Below, piece after piece: positions 52,322-61,879 of a DNA stretch of 64,000 bases (its first letter is position 1; each line of letters starts with the position of its first letter). The notes under the pieces were generated by a model that saw only the letters and a list, made by a program, of their open reading frames with translations, was not told the DNA's origin and did not search any database. The position numbers and the translations under genes are program-made. Source of the stretch: Rhodoblastus sp963736175 (GTDB taxonomy: Bacteria; Pseudomonadota; Alphaproteobacteria; Rhizobiales; Beijerinckiaceae); contig CAVTNU010000004.1 in the NCBI GenBank assembly GCA_963736175.1, positions 1-64,000 on the forward strand, written 5' to 3'.

Positions 52322-52488
52322 CCGCCCCGTCTCCAAGCTTTTCTTGATCGCCTCAGCGGAAGGCGATCACCTTTGCGCTGAATTATTATTTAATAACATC
52401 ACATATTTACGCCGGACGCCTCAACCGGACCGGAATGGCGCGTCTCGCGATCCTTCCCGCGAGGTCCCGCCCAGCGGATGGCGTCGCC

Positions 52489-53343
52489 TCATGTCGCTGT
52501 GCGTTCGTAAATCACATTGGCTCTGGTGCGCAAGACGCGGACGTAGCCCGAGTTCTTCAACAAGCCGCAGAGATCGACGTCCCATCGCTCGGGGGTATAG
52601 GCCAGGATGATGACGCGCGGCCAATATTCTGGCGGTTCGGCGTTGAGATAGGGTTCGAGGACAAGATCCTCCGCGCCCTCGACATCGATCTTGACCGCGT
52701 CGATCCGCTCAAACCCCTCTTCGCGAACGATAGTGGCCAAGGACTTGGCCGGCGCGCGCAACACTTCGCCGCCGCCCTCGACATTGACGACCCGCATCGA
52801 GGTTTCGCTCAGATTAAAGGGATTGACGAAGAGATTGACCTCGCCGTCGATGTCGGCGAGGGCGCAATTGAGCGCCTTGACCATAACGGCGGGATTTTGC
52901 CGAAGATTATAGACGAGCCGTTCGTAAACGATGGGCTGCGGCTCGACCGCGAGCACACGAGCGCGTGGCCCAGCCTGCCCGGCGACAAACAAACTCATCG
53001 GGCCGACATTGGCGCCCAGATCGAGAAAGACGAAATCCGACGTGATCCGCGACGTCAGATAATCGCGCTCCTCGCGCTCGAAATATTGCGGCGTGAACAG
53101 CAAGCGCTTTTCGATCGCATTGTTGAACGGATAGAGCCGCATTTTTGCGCCGAGCGGTTCGACATCGACGTCGAGCGGACGCTGGCGCAGACGGCGGACG
53201 CCGAGACCGCGCATGAACAAGGCGTAGCGCTCGACCAGCCAGCGGCGGCCGGCGTGGCTGGTGGCGCTCAACAGCCGGCGCATCCGCGCGGAGGGCGCGT
53301 GCGCGCCGAAGGCCGACAAGTCATTGACGGGGCGCGCGCCCAT
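52489..53343 (-). CDS. FkbM-family methyltransferase
   Basis: A SAM-dependent methyltransferase of the FkbM type has SAM motif FVFLDLGANVGPMSLFVAGQ, VLAVEPQPIVYERLVYNLRQ, NLSETSMRVVN and the strand ERIDAVKIDVEGAEDLVLEP. Such enzymes methylate sugars or polyketides. The start at 53343 is the best in-frame ATG; the open frame continues 50 codons further upstream with unlikely sequence. It is divergent from map. The substrate is unknown. Confidence 0.83.
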   Translation of the reverse strand: MGARPVNDLSAFGAHAPSARMRRLLSATSHAGRRWLVERYALFMRGLGVRRLRQRPLDVDVEPLGAKMRLYPFNNAIEKRLLFTPQYFEREERDYLTSRITSDFVFLDLGANVGPMSLFVAGQAGPRARVLAVEPQPIVYERLVYNLRQNPAVMVKALNCALADIDGEVNLFVNPFNLSETSMRVVNVEGGGEVLRAPAKSLATIVREEGFERIDAVKIDVEGAEDLVLEPYLNAEPPEYWPRVIILAYTPERWDVDLCGLLKNSGYVRVLRTRANVIYERTAT

Positions 53344-53595
53344 GGCGATCCAATTGCAATATATTGCCGACGTCGATCCGGGGGCCCGATAAGAATCAAA
53401 ACTCCCAACCAGGGTTTTCCCGCGCCGTCGCCGCTGGGTTAGCACGCCTGCCCGGCGATTGGCCATAGCGCCGGGCGAAAACGGCCTGCGCAAATCCGCC
53501 TTGCGGAACGCTAAGAATGGCTTAAATCTGCCTGTATCGCATTTTGCGAAAGCAGCGGGGCGCTCGCCGCTTTAATCCAGATGTCGCGGGATACA

Positions 53596-54423
53596 ATGAA
53601 CTTCGTCGAGGCCGAAACAGCGGGCAGCCGCAAAACCGGGCAAATAAAAATCCACGGGGCCGAAGCGTTCGAGGGCATGCGTCGGGCCGGGCGGTTGGCC
53701 GCACAGGCGCTCGACATGATGACGAAAGTCGCCAAGCCCGGCGTCACGACCGACGATCTCGACAAGATCGCCTTCGAATTTGCGATGGACCACGGCGCCT
53801 ATCCGGCGCCGCTCGATTATCGCGGCTACCGCAAATCGATCTGCACCTCGATCAACCATGTCGTCTGTCACGGCATTCCCGACGCCAAGCCGCTGCGCGA
53901 CGGCGATATCGTCAATATCGACGTGACCTACATTCTCGATGGCTGGCACGGCAATTCCAGCCGGATGTACTATGTCGGCGAGGTTCCCCGACGCGCCCAG
54001 CGCCTGTGCGAAGTGACCTACGAAGCGATGATGCGCGGCGTCGCGGAGGTCAAACCCGGCGCCACGACCGGCGACATCGGCCACGCCATCCAGACTTACG
54101 CGGAAGGCGAACGCTGTTCCGTGGTGCGCGAATTCTGCGGTCACGGCATCGGACGGTTGTTTCATGACGAACCCAATATTCTGCATTACGGCCGTCCGGG
54201 CGAGGGCATAGAACTTAAACAGGGCATGTTTTTTACGATCGAGCCAATGATCAACCTCGGTCGGGCGCCGGTGAAGATTCTCGCCGACGGCTGGACGGCG
54301 GTGACGCGCGACCGCTCGCTTTCAGCCCAATTCGAGCACGCCGTCGGCGTCACGGCCGACGGGGTGGAAATTTTCACCCTTTCGCCGGAAGGCCTGCATT
54401 GCCCGCCTTATCCGGACGCGTGA
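53596..54423 (+). CDS. map: Type I methionine aminopeptidase
   Basis: Map removes the initiator methionine from new proteins. The 275-residue enzyme has TSINHVVCHGIPDAKPLRDG, metal ligands in DIVNIDVTYILDGWHGNSSR (two Asp), REFCGHGIGRLFHDEPNILH (His), FFTIEPMINLGR (Glu) and SAQFEHAVGVTADG (Glu). The ATG at 53596 gives the usual alphaproteobacterial N-terminus MNFVEAETAGSRKTGQIKIH; an ATG five codons earlier is possible. radC follows by nine bases. Confidence 0.96.
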   Translation: MNFVEAETAGSRKTGQIKIHGAEAFEGMRRAGRLAAQALDMMTKVAKPGVTTDDLDKIAFEFAMDHGAYPAPLDYRGYRKSICTSINHVVCHGIPDAKPLRDGDIVNIDVTYILDGWHGNSSRMYYVGEVPRRAQRLCEVTYEAMMRGVAEVKPGATTGDIGHAIQTYAEGERCSVVREFCGHGIGRLFHDEPNILHYGRPGEGIELKQGMFFTIEPMINLGRAPVKILADGWTAVTRDRSLSAQFEHAVGVTADGVEIFTLSPEGLHCPPYPDA

Positions 54424-54432
54424 GCCGGCGCC

Positions 54433-55152
54433 ATGCGCAAGTCCGACGCCAAGCCAGACGCTGCATCGGACGGGGCTGAATCTCCCCATTATCTTGGCCA
54501 CCGCGAGCGCCTGCGCGCGCGCTTCCGTCAGGCCGGCGGCGAATCGCTGGCCGACTACGAGATGCTGGAGCTCGTGCTGTTTCGCGCCATTCCGCGGCGC
54601 GACGTCAAGCCGTTGGCTAAAGCGCTGATCGCCCGCTTCGGGTCTTTCGCCGAAATCATCGCCGCGCGCCCCGAACGCCTGCGCGAAATCGAGGGCCTCG
54701 GCGAGGCCGCCGTCACCGAGTTGAAGATCGTCGAAGCCGCCGCGCTGCGGCTGGCCAAGGTCGCGCTGAGCGAACGCCACACGCTCAGTTCCTTCTCGCA
54801 GGTGATCGACTATTGCCGCGCCGCCATGGCGTTCAACGAGCGTGAAGAATTCCGCATTCTCTTCCTCGACAAGAAAAATCGCCTAATCGCCGACGAAGTG
54901 CAAGGCCGGGGCACCATCGACCATACGCCGGTCTATCCGCGCGAAATTATCCGCCGAGCGCTGGAGCTGGGCGCGACGGCGCTGATCTTGGCGCACAACC
55001 ATCCCTCCGGCGACCCGTCGCCCTCGCCCGCCGACATCAAGATGACGAACGAGATCGCGGTGATCGCCGGTCCGTTGGGCATCGCCCTGCACGACCATCT
55101 GATCGTCGGCCGCAACGGTCATTCCAGTCTGCGCAGCCTCAAATTGATCTGA
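54433..55152 (+). CDS. radC: RadC/JAB-domain protein
   Basis: The 239-residue protein has an N-terminal helix-hairpin-helix region (LVLFRAIPRRDVKPLAKALI, then LREIEGLGEAAVTELKIVEA). Its C-terminal JAMM domain has EVQGRGTIDHTPVYPREII, the zinc motif LILAHNHPSGDPSPSPADI and LHDHLIVGRNGHSSLRSLKL. The name suggests DNA repair, but the biochemical role is unsettled. It lies directly after map and is probably co-transcribed. Confidence 0.95.
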   Translation: MRKSDAKPDAASDGAESPHYLGHRERLRARFRQAGGESLADYEMLELVLFRAIPRRDVKPLAKALIARFGSFAEIIAARPERLREIEGLGEAAVTELKIVEAAALRLAKVALSERHTLSSFSQVIDYCRAAMAFNEREEFRILFLDKKNRLIADEVQGRGTIDHTPVYPREIIRRALELGATALILAHNHPSGDPSPSPADIKMTNEIAVIAGPLGIALHDHLIVGRNGHSSLRSLKLI

Positions 55153-55281
55153 CGCCCGCCTGCTCGCGCCAAACCCGCCGATCACGGAGGCCGCTCGGAT
55201 TTCGACGAAGCCGAAACGAGGGCGCGCATACGCCCTGTTAACTTAAAATGACTAAACAACACGAAGACTGTTTGTGTTTAC

Positions 55282-57594
55282 GTGTTTACGAGTTTCGGCC
55301 AAATGGTTTCACAAGAGCGCGAAAACCTTGGCGAGAGCCGCGCATTCAAGCGTTTTGCCGGGGCGGCGTTGGCCGTCTGCGGCGTCGCATTCCTGTTGAT
55401 GGCGGGACTTGTCTGGCGCGTCGAAAACATTGCCCGCGCTGACGAAGCGGCCGGCCGGCGTCGGCTCGGACTGGCGATCGAACGCATGTTGGCCGGCCTG
55501 ACCGACGACGCCGCGACATTGACGATAGCGACGCCCTTTATGGCGCAAGGCGACAGCGCCATCAACGCCGATCCAAAACTGACGCCAGCCGCCTCGCGCG
55601 CCTGGCGAAAATTGCCCATTCTGTTTCTTGTCGACATCGATCGGGAAACGGCGATCGAGCGATCCGGTTTCGCCGCGCCGGCGCGATTCGATGAATTCGC
55701 GCCCACCCTGAAACCATTGCTGGAGTCGCTGCGCGCGCCGCTCGTCATGCCGCTGCGCGGCGGCCTGGCCGGCGACGCCCATGCGCCTCCCCCGGCCGAG
55801 AGCGTCGGCGCCGCATATGAAAAGCCGCGTTCGGGTCTCGCCTTGATCGACGGCGCGCCTTACGCCATCGTCGGCGCCGTCGTCGAAACGCGCATGATGA
55901 AGGGCGCAGCCAATTCCGGCGGCGAGACGGCCGGCGGACAGTCTCGTCTGGCGCTGGTCGGACTGACGCGGCTCGGCGCCAACGCGCTGAACCAGATGGC
56001 GCTCGACGCCGACGTCGGCCGCATCGAAGTCGTCGACGCCGCCGCGCCGACAGGCGCCAGCCGACGCGGCGACACGTTTGGCGACATCGGCGCGCCTCAT
56101 CCCGTGCTTCTCGCCTTCGAGCCCAATCAGCCTTCTGGCCGTCTGGCGCTACGCGTCGGTCTGGGCTTTGGCCTGATCGCGCTTCTGGCGGCGATCGCGG
56201 CGCTTTTGCGCTCGCGCCAGCTCGTCGACGCGCTTGCGTATCGCGAAACCGCCGCAAAACAGGCTGTGGGGCAGGATTTGTTGACGGGGATGGGGAACCG
56301 CCTGAGTTTCGCCCAAACGATGGAAAGCGAATTCGCCCGCTCCGAACGGACGGGATCGCCGTTTGCGCTGTTTTATCTCGACATCGATCGCCTCAAAGCG
56401 ATCAACGACACCTATGGCCACGCCGCCGGCGACCGTTTGATCGCGGCGGTGGCGCAAGCGTTGAAAGGCGCCCTGCGGCGTTCTGATTTTCTAGCGCGCC
56501 TGAGCGGCGACGAATTCGCAATTCTGCAAACGGAGATCGATGGCCCGCGCGATTGCGAAATGCTGGCGCAGCGCATCGTTGGCGCGCTGGCGCACGAATT
56601 CGTCATCGGCGACCATACTGTCTTCGCCCACATGTCGATTGGCGTCGCGCTATATCCCAACGATGCGCGCGACCTGCCCAGTCTGGAGCGCGCCGCCGAT
56701 CTCGCCCTCTATCGCGCCAAAAGCGAAGGACGCAACCGTTACTGCTTCTTCGAACGCACGATGGGCGAACAATTGCGCATGCGCAAAACCGTCGAGGACG
56801 ATTTGCGCCGCGCCATCGCGCAAGACGAACTGATGCTGCATTACCTGCCGATCATCTCGTCCGCCACGCAGAAGACGGTGGGCGTGGAGGCGCTGGTGCG
56901 CTGGCGCCATCCCGCGATGGGTCTGCTGTCCCCCGCCCGTTTCGTCGGCCTTGCCGAGGAAAGCGGCATCATCCTGCCGCTGGGCGCCTTCGTGCTCGAA
57001 CGGGCCTGCCGCGACGCCGCCGCCTGGCCGGGCCTGCGTCTCGCCGTCAACGTCTCGCCCGTGCAGTTTCTTCATAAGGACTTTCTGCGCGTCGTCGCCG
57101 ATGTATTGCAACGCACCGGATTCGACGCGACGCGGCTGGAGATCGAAATTACCGAAAGCGTGTTGCTGGCGGACCGCGAAAAGGCGGAAAGCGTTATGTT
57201 CGAATTACGCTTGCTCGGCGTGCGCATCTCGCTCGACGATTTCGGATCGGGCATCATCAGCCTGATCTTCCTGCGTCGTTTTGCCTTCGACCGGATTAAG
57301 ATCGACAACGCCCTGTTTCAAACGATGGAAGCCGGCGGGGAAAGCGCGCGCATTGTCGAATCCATCGTCAAGCTGGGCGAAGTGCTCGATTTGACCATCA
57401 TCGCCGAAGGTGTCGAGACGCGCGAACAATTCGATCTGGCGCGCAAGCTCGGATGCCAGGAAATGCAGGGTTTTTATCTGTCGATGCCGCTGCCGGCCGA
57501 TCAGGTCGAGCGTTTCGTCAACAACCCGGCGCCCGTCCACGTCCGCGCGCAAATGTGCAACACTCCGCCGACGCCGCAAGCCGACGTCGCCTGA
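55282..57594 (+). CDS. GGDEF-EAL protein with CHASE4-like sensor
   Basis: The 770-residue protein has two membrane helices (about residues 28-45 and 295-312) enclosing a periplasmic CHASE4-like domain. A GGDEF domain follows with the active site changed to SGDEF near residue 407 and the inhibitory site RRSD five residues before it. An EAL domain starts near 530 with GVEALVRW. DDFGSGIISL replaces the usual DDFGTGYSSL, so phosphodiesterase activity may be reduced. The start is GTG at 55282; an ATG at 55303 is equally possible. Confidence 0.88.
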   Translation: MFTSFGQMVSQERENLGESRAFKRFAGAALAVCGVAFLLMAGLVWRVENIARADEAAGRRRLGLAIERMLAGLTDDAATLTIATPFMAQGDSAINADPKLTPAASRAWRKLPILFLVDIDRETAIERSGFAAPARFDEFAPTLKPLLESLRAPLVMPLRGGLAGDAHAPPPAESVGAAYEKPRSGLALIDGAPYAIVGAVVETRMMKGAANSGGETAGGQSRLALVGLTRLGANALNQMALDADVGRIEVVDAAAPTGASRRGDTFGDIGAPHPVLLAFEPNQPSGRLALRVGLGFGLIALLAAIAALLRSRQLVDALAYRETAAKQAVGQDLLTGMGNRLSFAQTMESEFARSERTGSPFALFYLDIDRLKAINDTYGHAAGDRLIAAVAQALKGALRRSDFLARLSGDEFAILQTEIDGPRDCEMLAQRIVGALAHEFVIGDHTVFAHMSIGVALYPNDARDLPSLERAADLALYRAKSEGRNRYCFFERTMGEQLRMRKTVEDDLRRAIAQDELMLHYLPIISSATQKTVGVEALVRWRHPAMGLLSPARFVGLAEESGIILPLGAFVLERACRDAAAWPGLRLAVNVSPVQFLHKDFLRVVADVLQRTGFDATRLEIEITESVLLADREKAESVMFELRLLGVRISLDDFGSGIISLIFLRRFAFDRIKIDNALFQTMEAGGESARIVESIVKLGEVLDLTIIAEGVETREQFDLARKLGCQEMQGFYLSMPLPADQVERFVNNPAPVHVRAQMCNTPPTPQADVA

Positions 57595-57636
57595 TCGAGA
57601 GCGCGCCCGCGCCGTGCGTTTTTCGCCTTGAAAAAA

Positions 57637-58005
57637 TCAGTCGCCGCCGAAATAGCTGCAGGCGCCGCTGTCGCTGTCGCGCCGCACCGTCACGCGGCAC
57701 AGATTGGGGCAAACCGGCGCGACTTTGCGCCAAATCCAGGTGCTGAGATTTTCAATCGTCGCCGGTCCAAGATCTTCGATCTCGTCGAGAAAATGATGAT
57801 CGAGCGACAGACGGACATCTTCCAGCGCCCGTTCAAAATGCGAAAGATCGATCAGCATGCCGGACTGCGGATCGGGATGACCGCGCAGAACGATTTCGGC
57901 GCGATAGGAATGGCCGTGAATGCGCCAACTCGGTTCCGCGTTGATCGTGCGGCGCAAAGTGTGGGCTGCGTCAAAACCGAATTCCCTGCTCAACTCATGC
58001 ATCAT
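57637..58005 (-). CDS. queD: 6-carboxytetrahydropterin synthase
   Basis: QueD converts dihydroneopterin triphosphate to 6-carboxytetrahydropterin for queuosine and other 7-deazaguanines. The 122-residue protein has the zinc histidines in FGFDAAHTL and WRIHGHSYRAEI, LSLDHHFLDEI and the late ENLSTWIWRKV. It overlaps the queE stop by four bases (ATGA), so they form an operon. queC and queF are not in the window. Confidence 0.95.
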   Translation of the reverse strand: MMHELSREFGFDAAHTLRRTINAEPSWRIHGHSYRAEIVLRGHPDPQSGMLIDLSHFERALEDVRLSLDHHFLDEIEDLGPATIENLSTWIWRKVAPVCPNLCRVTVRRDSDSGACSYFGGD

Positions 58006-58634
58006 TTCAACCCCAGGACTTTATGCGTCTGCAAAGACAGACGCCAACGCGGATGCGCCAGGCAAAAAGCGATAGCGCGGTCAGTATTGACGGACCGATC
58101 TGGCCCATCGATCGGCTGCAAAAGAAAACGTTCGAAGGCGAGACCTTCGAAAGCCGTCGGATCGACATCCTTTTGCGGAAACGCCAATTTCAGCTCGGCG
58201 CCGCTCGTCTGCGCCAATTCGTTCGGTCCTTTCGGACTGACCGTGATCCAGTCGATTCCCTTCGGCGCCGGCAAGGTCCCATTCGTCTCCAGCGCGATTT
58301 CGAAACCTGCGCCGTGCAGCGCGCCGACAAGCTCCGCGTCGAGCTGTAGCAGCGGTTCGCCGCCGGTCAACACAACAAAGCGATTTTCCAGGCCGACGCC
58401 CCAGGCCGCGGCGATAGCCGCCGCCAACGCGCCGGCTTCGGCGAACTTTCCGCCGCCCGCGCCGTCAATCCCGACAAAATCCGTATCGCAGAACGCGCAG
58501 GACGCCGCAGCGCGGTCGCGTTCCAGCCCGCTCCAGAGATTGCAGCCGGCAAACCGGCAGAACACCGCCGGACGGCCAGCCTGACCGCCCTCTCCTTGCA
58601 AGGTGTAGAAAATTTCCTTGACCGAATAGGCCAT
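58002..58634 (-). CDS. queE: 7-carboxy-7-deazaguanine synthase
   Basis: QueE is the radical SAM enzyme that contracts the QueD product. The 210-residue protein has MAYSVKEIFYTLQGEGGQAG and the modified cluster motif with spacing C-x14-C-x2-C (cysteines in FAGC, SCAFC), which marks one QueE subgroup instead of the usual CxxxCxxC. FVVLTGGEPLLQLDAELVGA and ETNGTLPAPKGIDWITVSPK follow. The ATG at 58634 is chosen for the family start. A TTGACA promoter lies about 170 bases upstream. Confidence 0.94.
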   Translation of the reverse strand: MAYSVKEIFYTLQGEGGQAGRPAVFCRFAGCNLWSGLERDRAAASCAFCDTDFVGIDGAGGGKFAEAGALAAAIAAAWGVGLENRFVVLTGGEPLLQLDAELVGALHGAGFEIALETNGTLPAPKGIDWITVSPKGPNELAQTSGAELKLAFPQKDVDPTAFEGLAFERFLLQPIDGPDRSVNTDRAIAFCLAHPRWRLSLQTHKVLGLK

Positions 58635-58779
58635 CGCGTCAAGACGTCCGCTGGAGCATATTCCGCCCGCCGCCGCCTGACGATCTAGGAAGGAATATGC
58701 GATTAAACAAGGAGTTCGTGAAGTTTCGTGGCTCCCCGGGATAACGCTTTCCGCGCTCACGCCCGGCAAAAGCGCCCGC

Positions 58780-58808
58780 AAATAATTCCCTGGCGCACGC
58801 CATGTCAA
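58780..58808 (-). promoter_or_regulatory. Candidate sigma-70 promoter for queED
   Basis: On the minus strand TTGACA (58808-58803) is followed after 17 bases by TTATTT (58785-58780). It would give a leader of about 140 bases before queE. I looked for a preQ1 riboswitch in the leader and could not recognise one. Confidence 0.4.
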
Positions 58809-58844
58809 TGACGGAGCGCAAACGTTATAGCGGAGAAACGCCGA

Positions 58845-60221
58845 TCAGATAACCTTTCCGGGATTGAGCACGCCCGTGGGGTCGAGCGCCGCCTTCCATC
58901 GACGCATCAGCGCCAGTTCGGCGTCGTTGCGGGTGATCGACAAATACGGCTTCTTTTCCAGCCCTACGCCATGTTCCGCCGAAACCGAACCATTGAAGGG
59001 CTTCAGACCGCCATAGACGACCGCCTCGACCTTGGGCCGCAGCGCCACATAATCTTTGAAGGCGACCTGCACCGCCACATGCAGGTTGCCGTCGCCGAGA
59101 TGGCCGAAAATCCACAGTTTATGCGGCCCGATCGCCTGCGTCAGCGCGGGACCGAGGTCGCCGGCGTACCGCTCCATTTCCGCGATCGGCAGCGAAACGT
59201 CGAAAATGATCGGATAGCCGCCATTCACCAGCTGCGCCACATCGTCGCGCAATCCCCAGAAGGCGAGTGCGTCGGCCTGCGAACGGGCTATCGCGGCGTC
59301 CTCGATCAGGCCCGCTTCGAGCGCGCTCGCCAAAGCCGCCTGCATTCGCTCATCGTCGGCTTGGGGATCGCCGCCCTGGGACTCGATCAGAGCGTAAAAG
59401 CGACATTGTCGCTCCAGCGGCGCCCTGCCCTTCGCTGGCGGGGTCGTGACGAGTTGATAGAACGGCGCCCACATCACCTCGAACGCCGACAAGGCGCCGC
59501 CCAGAGCGCGATCCATATGTTTGAGCAGCGCGGCGAGCGAGGGAAAGTCCGGCGCGCCGACAAAGGCGGTCTGAACGCTCAGCGGCTTCTCGCGCAGACG
59601 CAGTACGAGGCGGGTGATGACGCCCAACGTGCCTTCCGAGCCGATAAACATCTGCTTGAGATCATAGCCGGCGTTATTCTTGATGAACGTGTTCATCGAC
59701 GACACGATCGAGCCGTCAGCCAGAACCACTTCGAGGCCGAGAATCATGTCGCGCATCATGCCGTAACGAATGACGCGGTTGCCGCCGGCGTTGGTCGCGG
59801 CGTTGCCGCCAATCGTGCACGAGCCGCGCGCGCCGAGATCCAGCGGAAAGGACAGATCGTGCTCAAGCGCCGCATCTTGCAGGCTCTGCAGGACAACGCC
59901 GGCCTGCACGGTGGCGGTGCGCTGAACGGGATCGATGTTCTCGATTTCGCGCATGCGCTCCAGCGACAGAATGATCTCGTCGGGCGACGCGTCGGCGGCG
60001 TGAACGAGCCCCGTCAAGCCGCCCTGCGGCACGATGGCGAGATTGTGCGCCGCGCAGAATTTGACCACGGCCGCGACGTCCTGCGTCGTCTTGGGTCGCG
60101 CCAGGGCGCGCGCCTTGAGATGGTCGGGACGCAACGCGCCGGCCGAGCGACGGGCGACCTCCTCGGCGTCGAGTACGCCATCAACGCCAATCAAGGCGCG
60201 CAATTCCGCGACAACGTCCAT
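58845..60221 (-). CDS. FAD-linked oxidase (GlcD/D-2-hydroxyacid dehydrogenase type)
   Basis: The 458-residue flavoprotein has an FAD_binding_4 domain (AIVPQGGLTGLVHAADASPD, GSCTIGGNAATNAGGNRVIR, FIGSEGTLGVITRLVLRLRE) and a FAD-oxidase C domain ending GSVSAEHGVGLEKKPYLSIT and DPTGVLNPGKVI. The best match is the D-lactate, glycolate or D-2-hydroxyglutarate dehydrogenase group; the substrate cannot be fixed here. The start at 60221 follows GAAGGAG. It is downstream of the TPP enzyme gene on the same strand. Confidence 0.88.
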   Translation of the reverse strand: MDVVAELRALIGVDGVLDAEEVARRSAGALRPDHLKARALARPKTTQDVAAVVKFCAAHNLAIVPQGGLTGLVHAADASPDEIILSLERMREIENIDPVQRTATVQAGVVLQSLQDAALEHDLSFPLDLGARGSCTIGGNAATNAGGNRVIRYGMMRDMILGLEVVLADGSIVSSMNTFIKNNAGYDLKQMFIGSEGTLGVITRLVLRLREKPLSVQTAFVGAPDFPSLAALLKHMDRALGGALSAFEVMWAPFYQLVTTPPAKGRAPLERQCRFYALIESQGGDPQADDERMQAALASALEAGLIEDAAIARSQADALAFWGLRDDVAQLVNGGYPIIFDVSLPIAEMERYAGDLGPALTQAIGPHKLWIFGHLGDGNLHVAVQVAFKDYVALRPKVEAVVYGGLKPFNGSVSAEHGVGLEKKPYLSITRNDAELALMRRWKAALDPTGVLNPGKVI

Positions 60222-60298
60222 GTCTCGCTCCTTCGAGCATGATCCCAAAAAAGCCGTGTGGCTCTTTGGCTAAGATCATAAGACAAATTATGGGTGGA

Positions 60299-60333
60299 GC
60301 GGAGCGCCATTCGATTCACAAAAGGCGCTCCGC
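60299..60333 (-). terminator. 10-bp hairpin after the TPP enzyme gene
   Basis: GCGGAGCGCC (60299-60308) and GGCGCTCCGC (60324-60333) pair perfectly around a 15-base loop, directly beyond the stop at 60335. There is no U-run after it. It probably separates the TPP-enzyme transcript from the downstream oxidase gene. Confidence 0.5.
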
Positions 60334-60334
60334 T

Positions 60335-61879
60335 TTAGATCAACGCCTCGATCAAGCGAGGCCCCTTGTTTCGCATGGCCGATTGGTATTGCGCGGCGAA
60401 CTCCTCGTTGCTCGTCGCCCGGCTGGCTTCAACGCCCATTCCGGCGGCGATTTGCGCCCAGTTCAATTCCGGCTTGCGCAGATTGAGCATCGACAGCGCT
60501 TTCTCGCCGACGGCGCCGGCGCCGACCCGGAAAAGCTCGACATTGAGGATCGCATAGGAATGGTTGGCGTAGATCACCACCGTCACGTCAAGATTTTCCC
60601 GCGCCATCGTCCACAGCGCCTGCAGCGTATAGGCCGCCCCGCCGTCGCCATGCGGGCAGACGATCTTGGCGTCCGGCGCGGCGATGGCGGCGCCGACCGC
60701 CAGCGGCAATCCCTGGCCGATTGAGCCGCCCGTCAACGCCAGATGGGTGTGCGCGCGCGCCCGCGCCAACGCTGGCAGCAGCGGCAGACTGCAGGTAGCG
60801 GCTTCTTCGGCGTAAATGGCGTTTTCCGGCGTCAGCGCCGCGATGCCCGCCGCGATCGAAGCGGCGTTGAAGGCCCCTTTCGACACGCCGGGCAGATCGA
60901 GAACCAATCGCTTGATCGGCCCCGCCGGCGCGTCGAGCGCCTCGGCCAGATCGCTCAGAGCGCCCACGCCGTCTTCGTGCGGCTGCGTCAGATAGAAAAA
61001 TTCGCAGCCCTGCGGCGCGCACAGGCTCGGCTTGCCGGGATAGGCGAAAAACGAGACGGGCGGCTTGGCGCCGACCAAAACGATCTGTTCGAGCCCGGCG
61101 AGAAAGCTCAGAATTTGTTCGCCGAAATAGGGAAGGCGCTCGACCGCCGCCGCCCCCTCCCCGCCTTGCGAGCGCGGAGCGAAGGTGTCGCACAGGAGAC
61201 GCGCGCCGGTTTTCGCCTGAATGCGCCCCGCGGCCTCGAGACCCGCGCCGTAGAGCGCCTGACCGCGCAGCAACAAGGCTGACGGTTTGCCATTGGTGAG
61301 GAGGCGCGCGACGGCTTCGATGTCCTCTTTCCCGACCCGCGCCGGACCGATGTCCGGCAGCGGCGACGCCGCATGGTCCGCCGGATTCCAGGCGCAATCG
61401 GCCGGCGCGATTAAAGTCGCGACGCCGCCCGGCGCCGCGCGGGCCGCCTGCACCGCTCGCGCCGCGTCGCCGGCGAGCGTCTTAGCATTCTTGGCCTCGT
61501 AGACCCACGCCGAAACAGGCCGGGCGAAGCCGGCAATATCGGAGGTCAACAGCGCGTCATATTGAAGATGATAGGTCGCGTGATCGCCGACGATATTGAC
61601 GATCGGCGTCGCGGCGCGTCGGGCGTTATGCAGATTGGCCAAGCCGTTGGCCAGGCCCGGACCCAGATGCAGCAAGGTTGCGGCGGGCTTGCCCGCGATG
61701 CGGCCGTAGCCGTCGGCGGCGCCGGTCGCCACGCCTTCGAACAGGCATAAGACCGCCCGCATGTCGGGACTGTGGTCGAGCGCGGCGACGAAATGCATTT
61801 CCGAAGTGCCGGGATTGGCGAAACAAACTTCGACACCGCATCGCGTCAGCGTCTGCATCAGAGCCTGTGCGCCATTCAT
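60335..61879 (-). CDS. Acetolactate-synthase-like TPP enzyme
   Basis: The 514-residue thiamine-diphosphate enzyme has the activating Glu in LCLFEGVATGAADGYGRIAG, GPGLANGLANLHNARRAATP and the TPP motif PHGDGGAAYTLQALW with the closing Asn in VVIYANHSYAIL. It is of the acetolactate synthase/benzoylformate decarboxylase group. No regulatory subunit gene (ilvH) is near, so branched-chain amino-acid synthesis is unlikely. The ATG at 61879 gives MNGAQALMQTLTRCGVEVCF. The substrate is unknown. Confidence 0.87.
   Translation of the reverse strand: MNGAQALMQTLTRCGVEVCFANPGTSEMHFVAALDHSPDMRAVLCLFEGVATGAADGYGRIAGKPAATLLHLGPGLANGLANLHNARRAATPIVNIVGDHATYHLQYDALLTSDIAGFARPVSAWVYEAKNAKTLAGDAARAVQAARAAPGGVATLIAPADCAWNPADHAASPLPDIGPARVGKEDIEAVARLLTNGKPSALLLRGQALYGAGLEAAGRIQAKTGARLLCDTFAPRSQGGEGAAAVERLPYFGEQILSFLAGLEQIVLVGAKPPVSFFAYPGKPSLCAPQGCEFFYLTQPHEDGVGALSDLAEALDAPAGPIKRLVLDLPGVSKGAFNAASIAAGIAALTPENAIYAEEAATCSLPLLPALARARAHTHLALTGGSIGQGLPLAVGAAIAAPDAKIVCPHGDGGAAYTLQALWTMARENLDVTVVIYANHSYAILNVELFRVGAGAVGEKALSMLNLRKPELNWAQIAAGMGVEASRATSNEEFAAQYQSAMRNKGPRLIEALI

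Noticed and set aside
58635..58844. preQ1 riboswitch upstream of queED
   Set aside because: I could not find the characteristic short stem and A-rich tail; the leader shows only a candidate promoter.
58971..60242. 423-codon plus-strand open frame
   Set aside because: It mirrors the FAD-linked oxidase gene and has no homology-like motifs.
60335..61879. ilvB acetolactate synthase of valine synthesis
   Set aside because: No ilvH or ilvC neighbour, and the sequence is closer to the broad ALS-like group.
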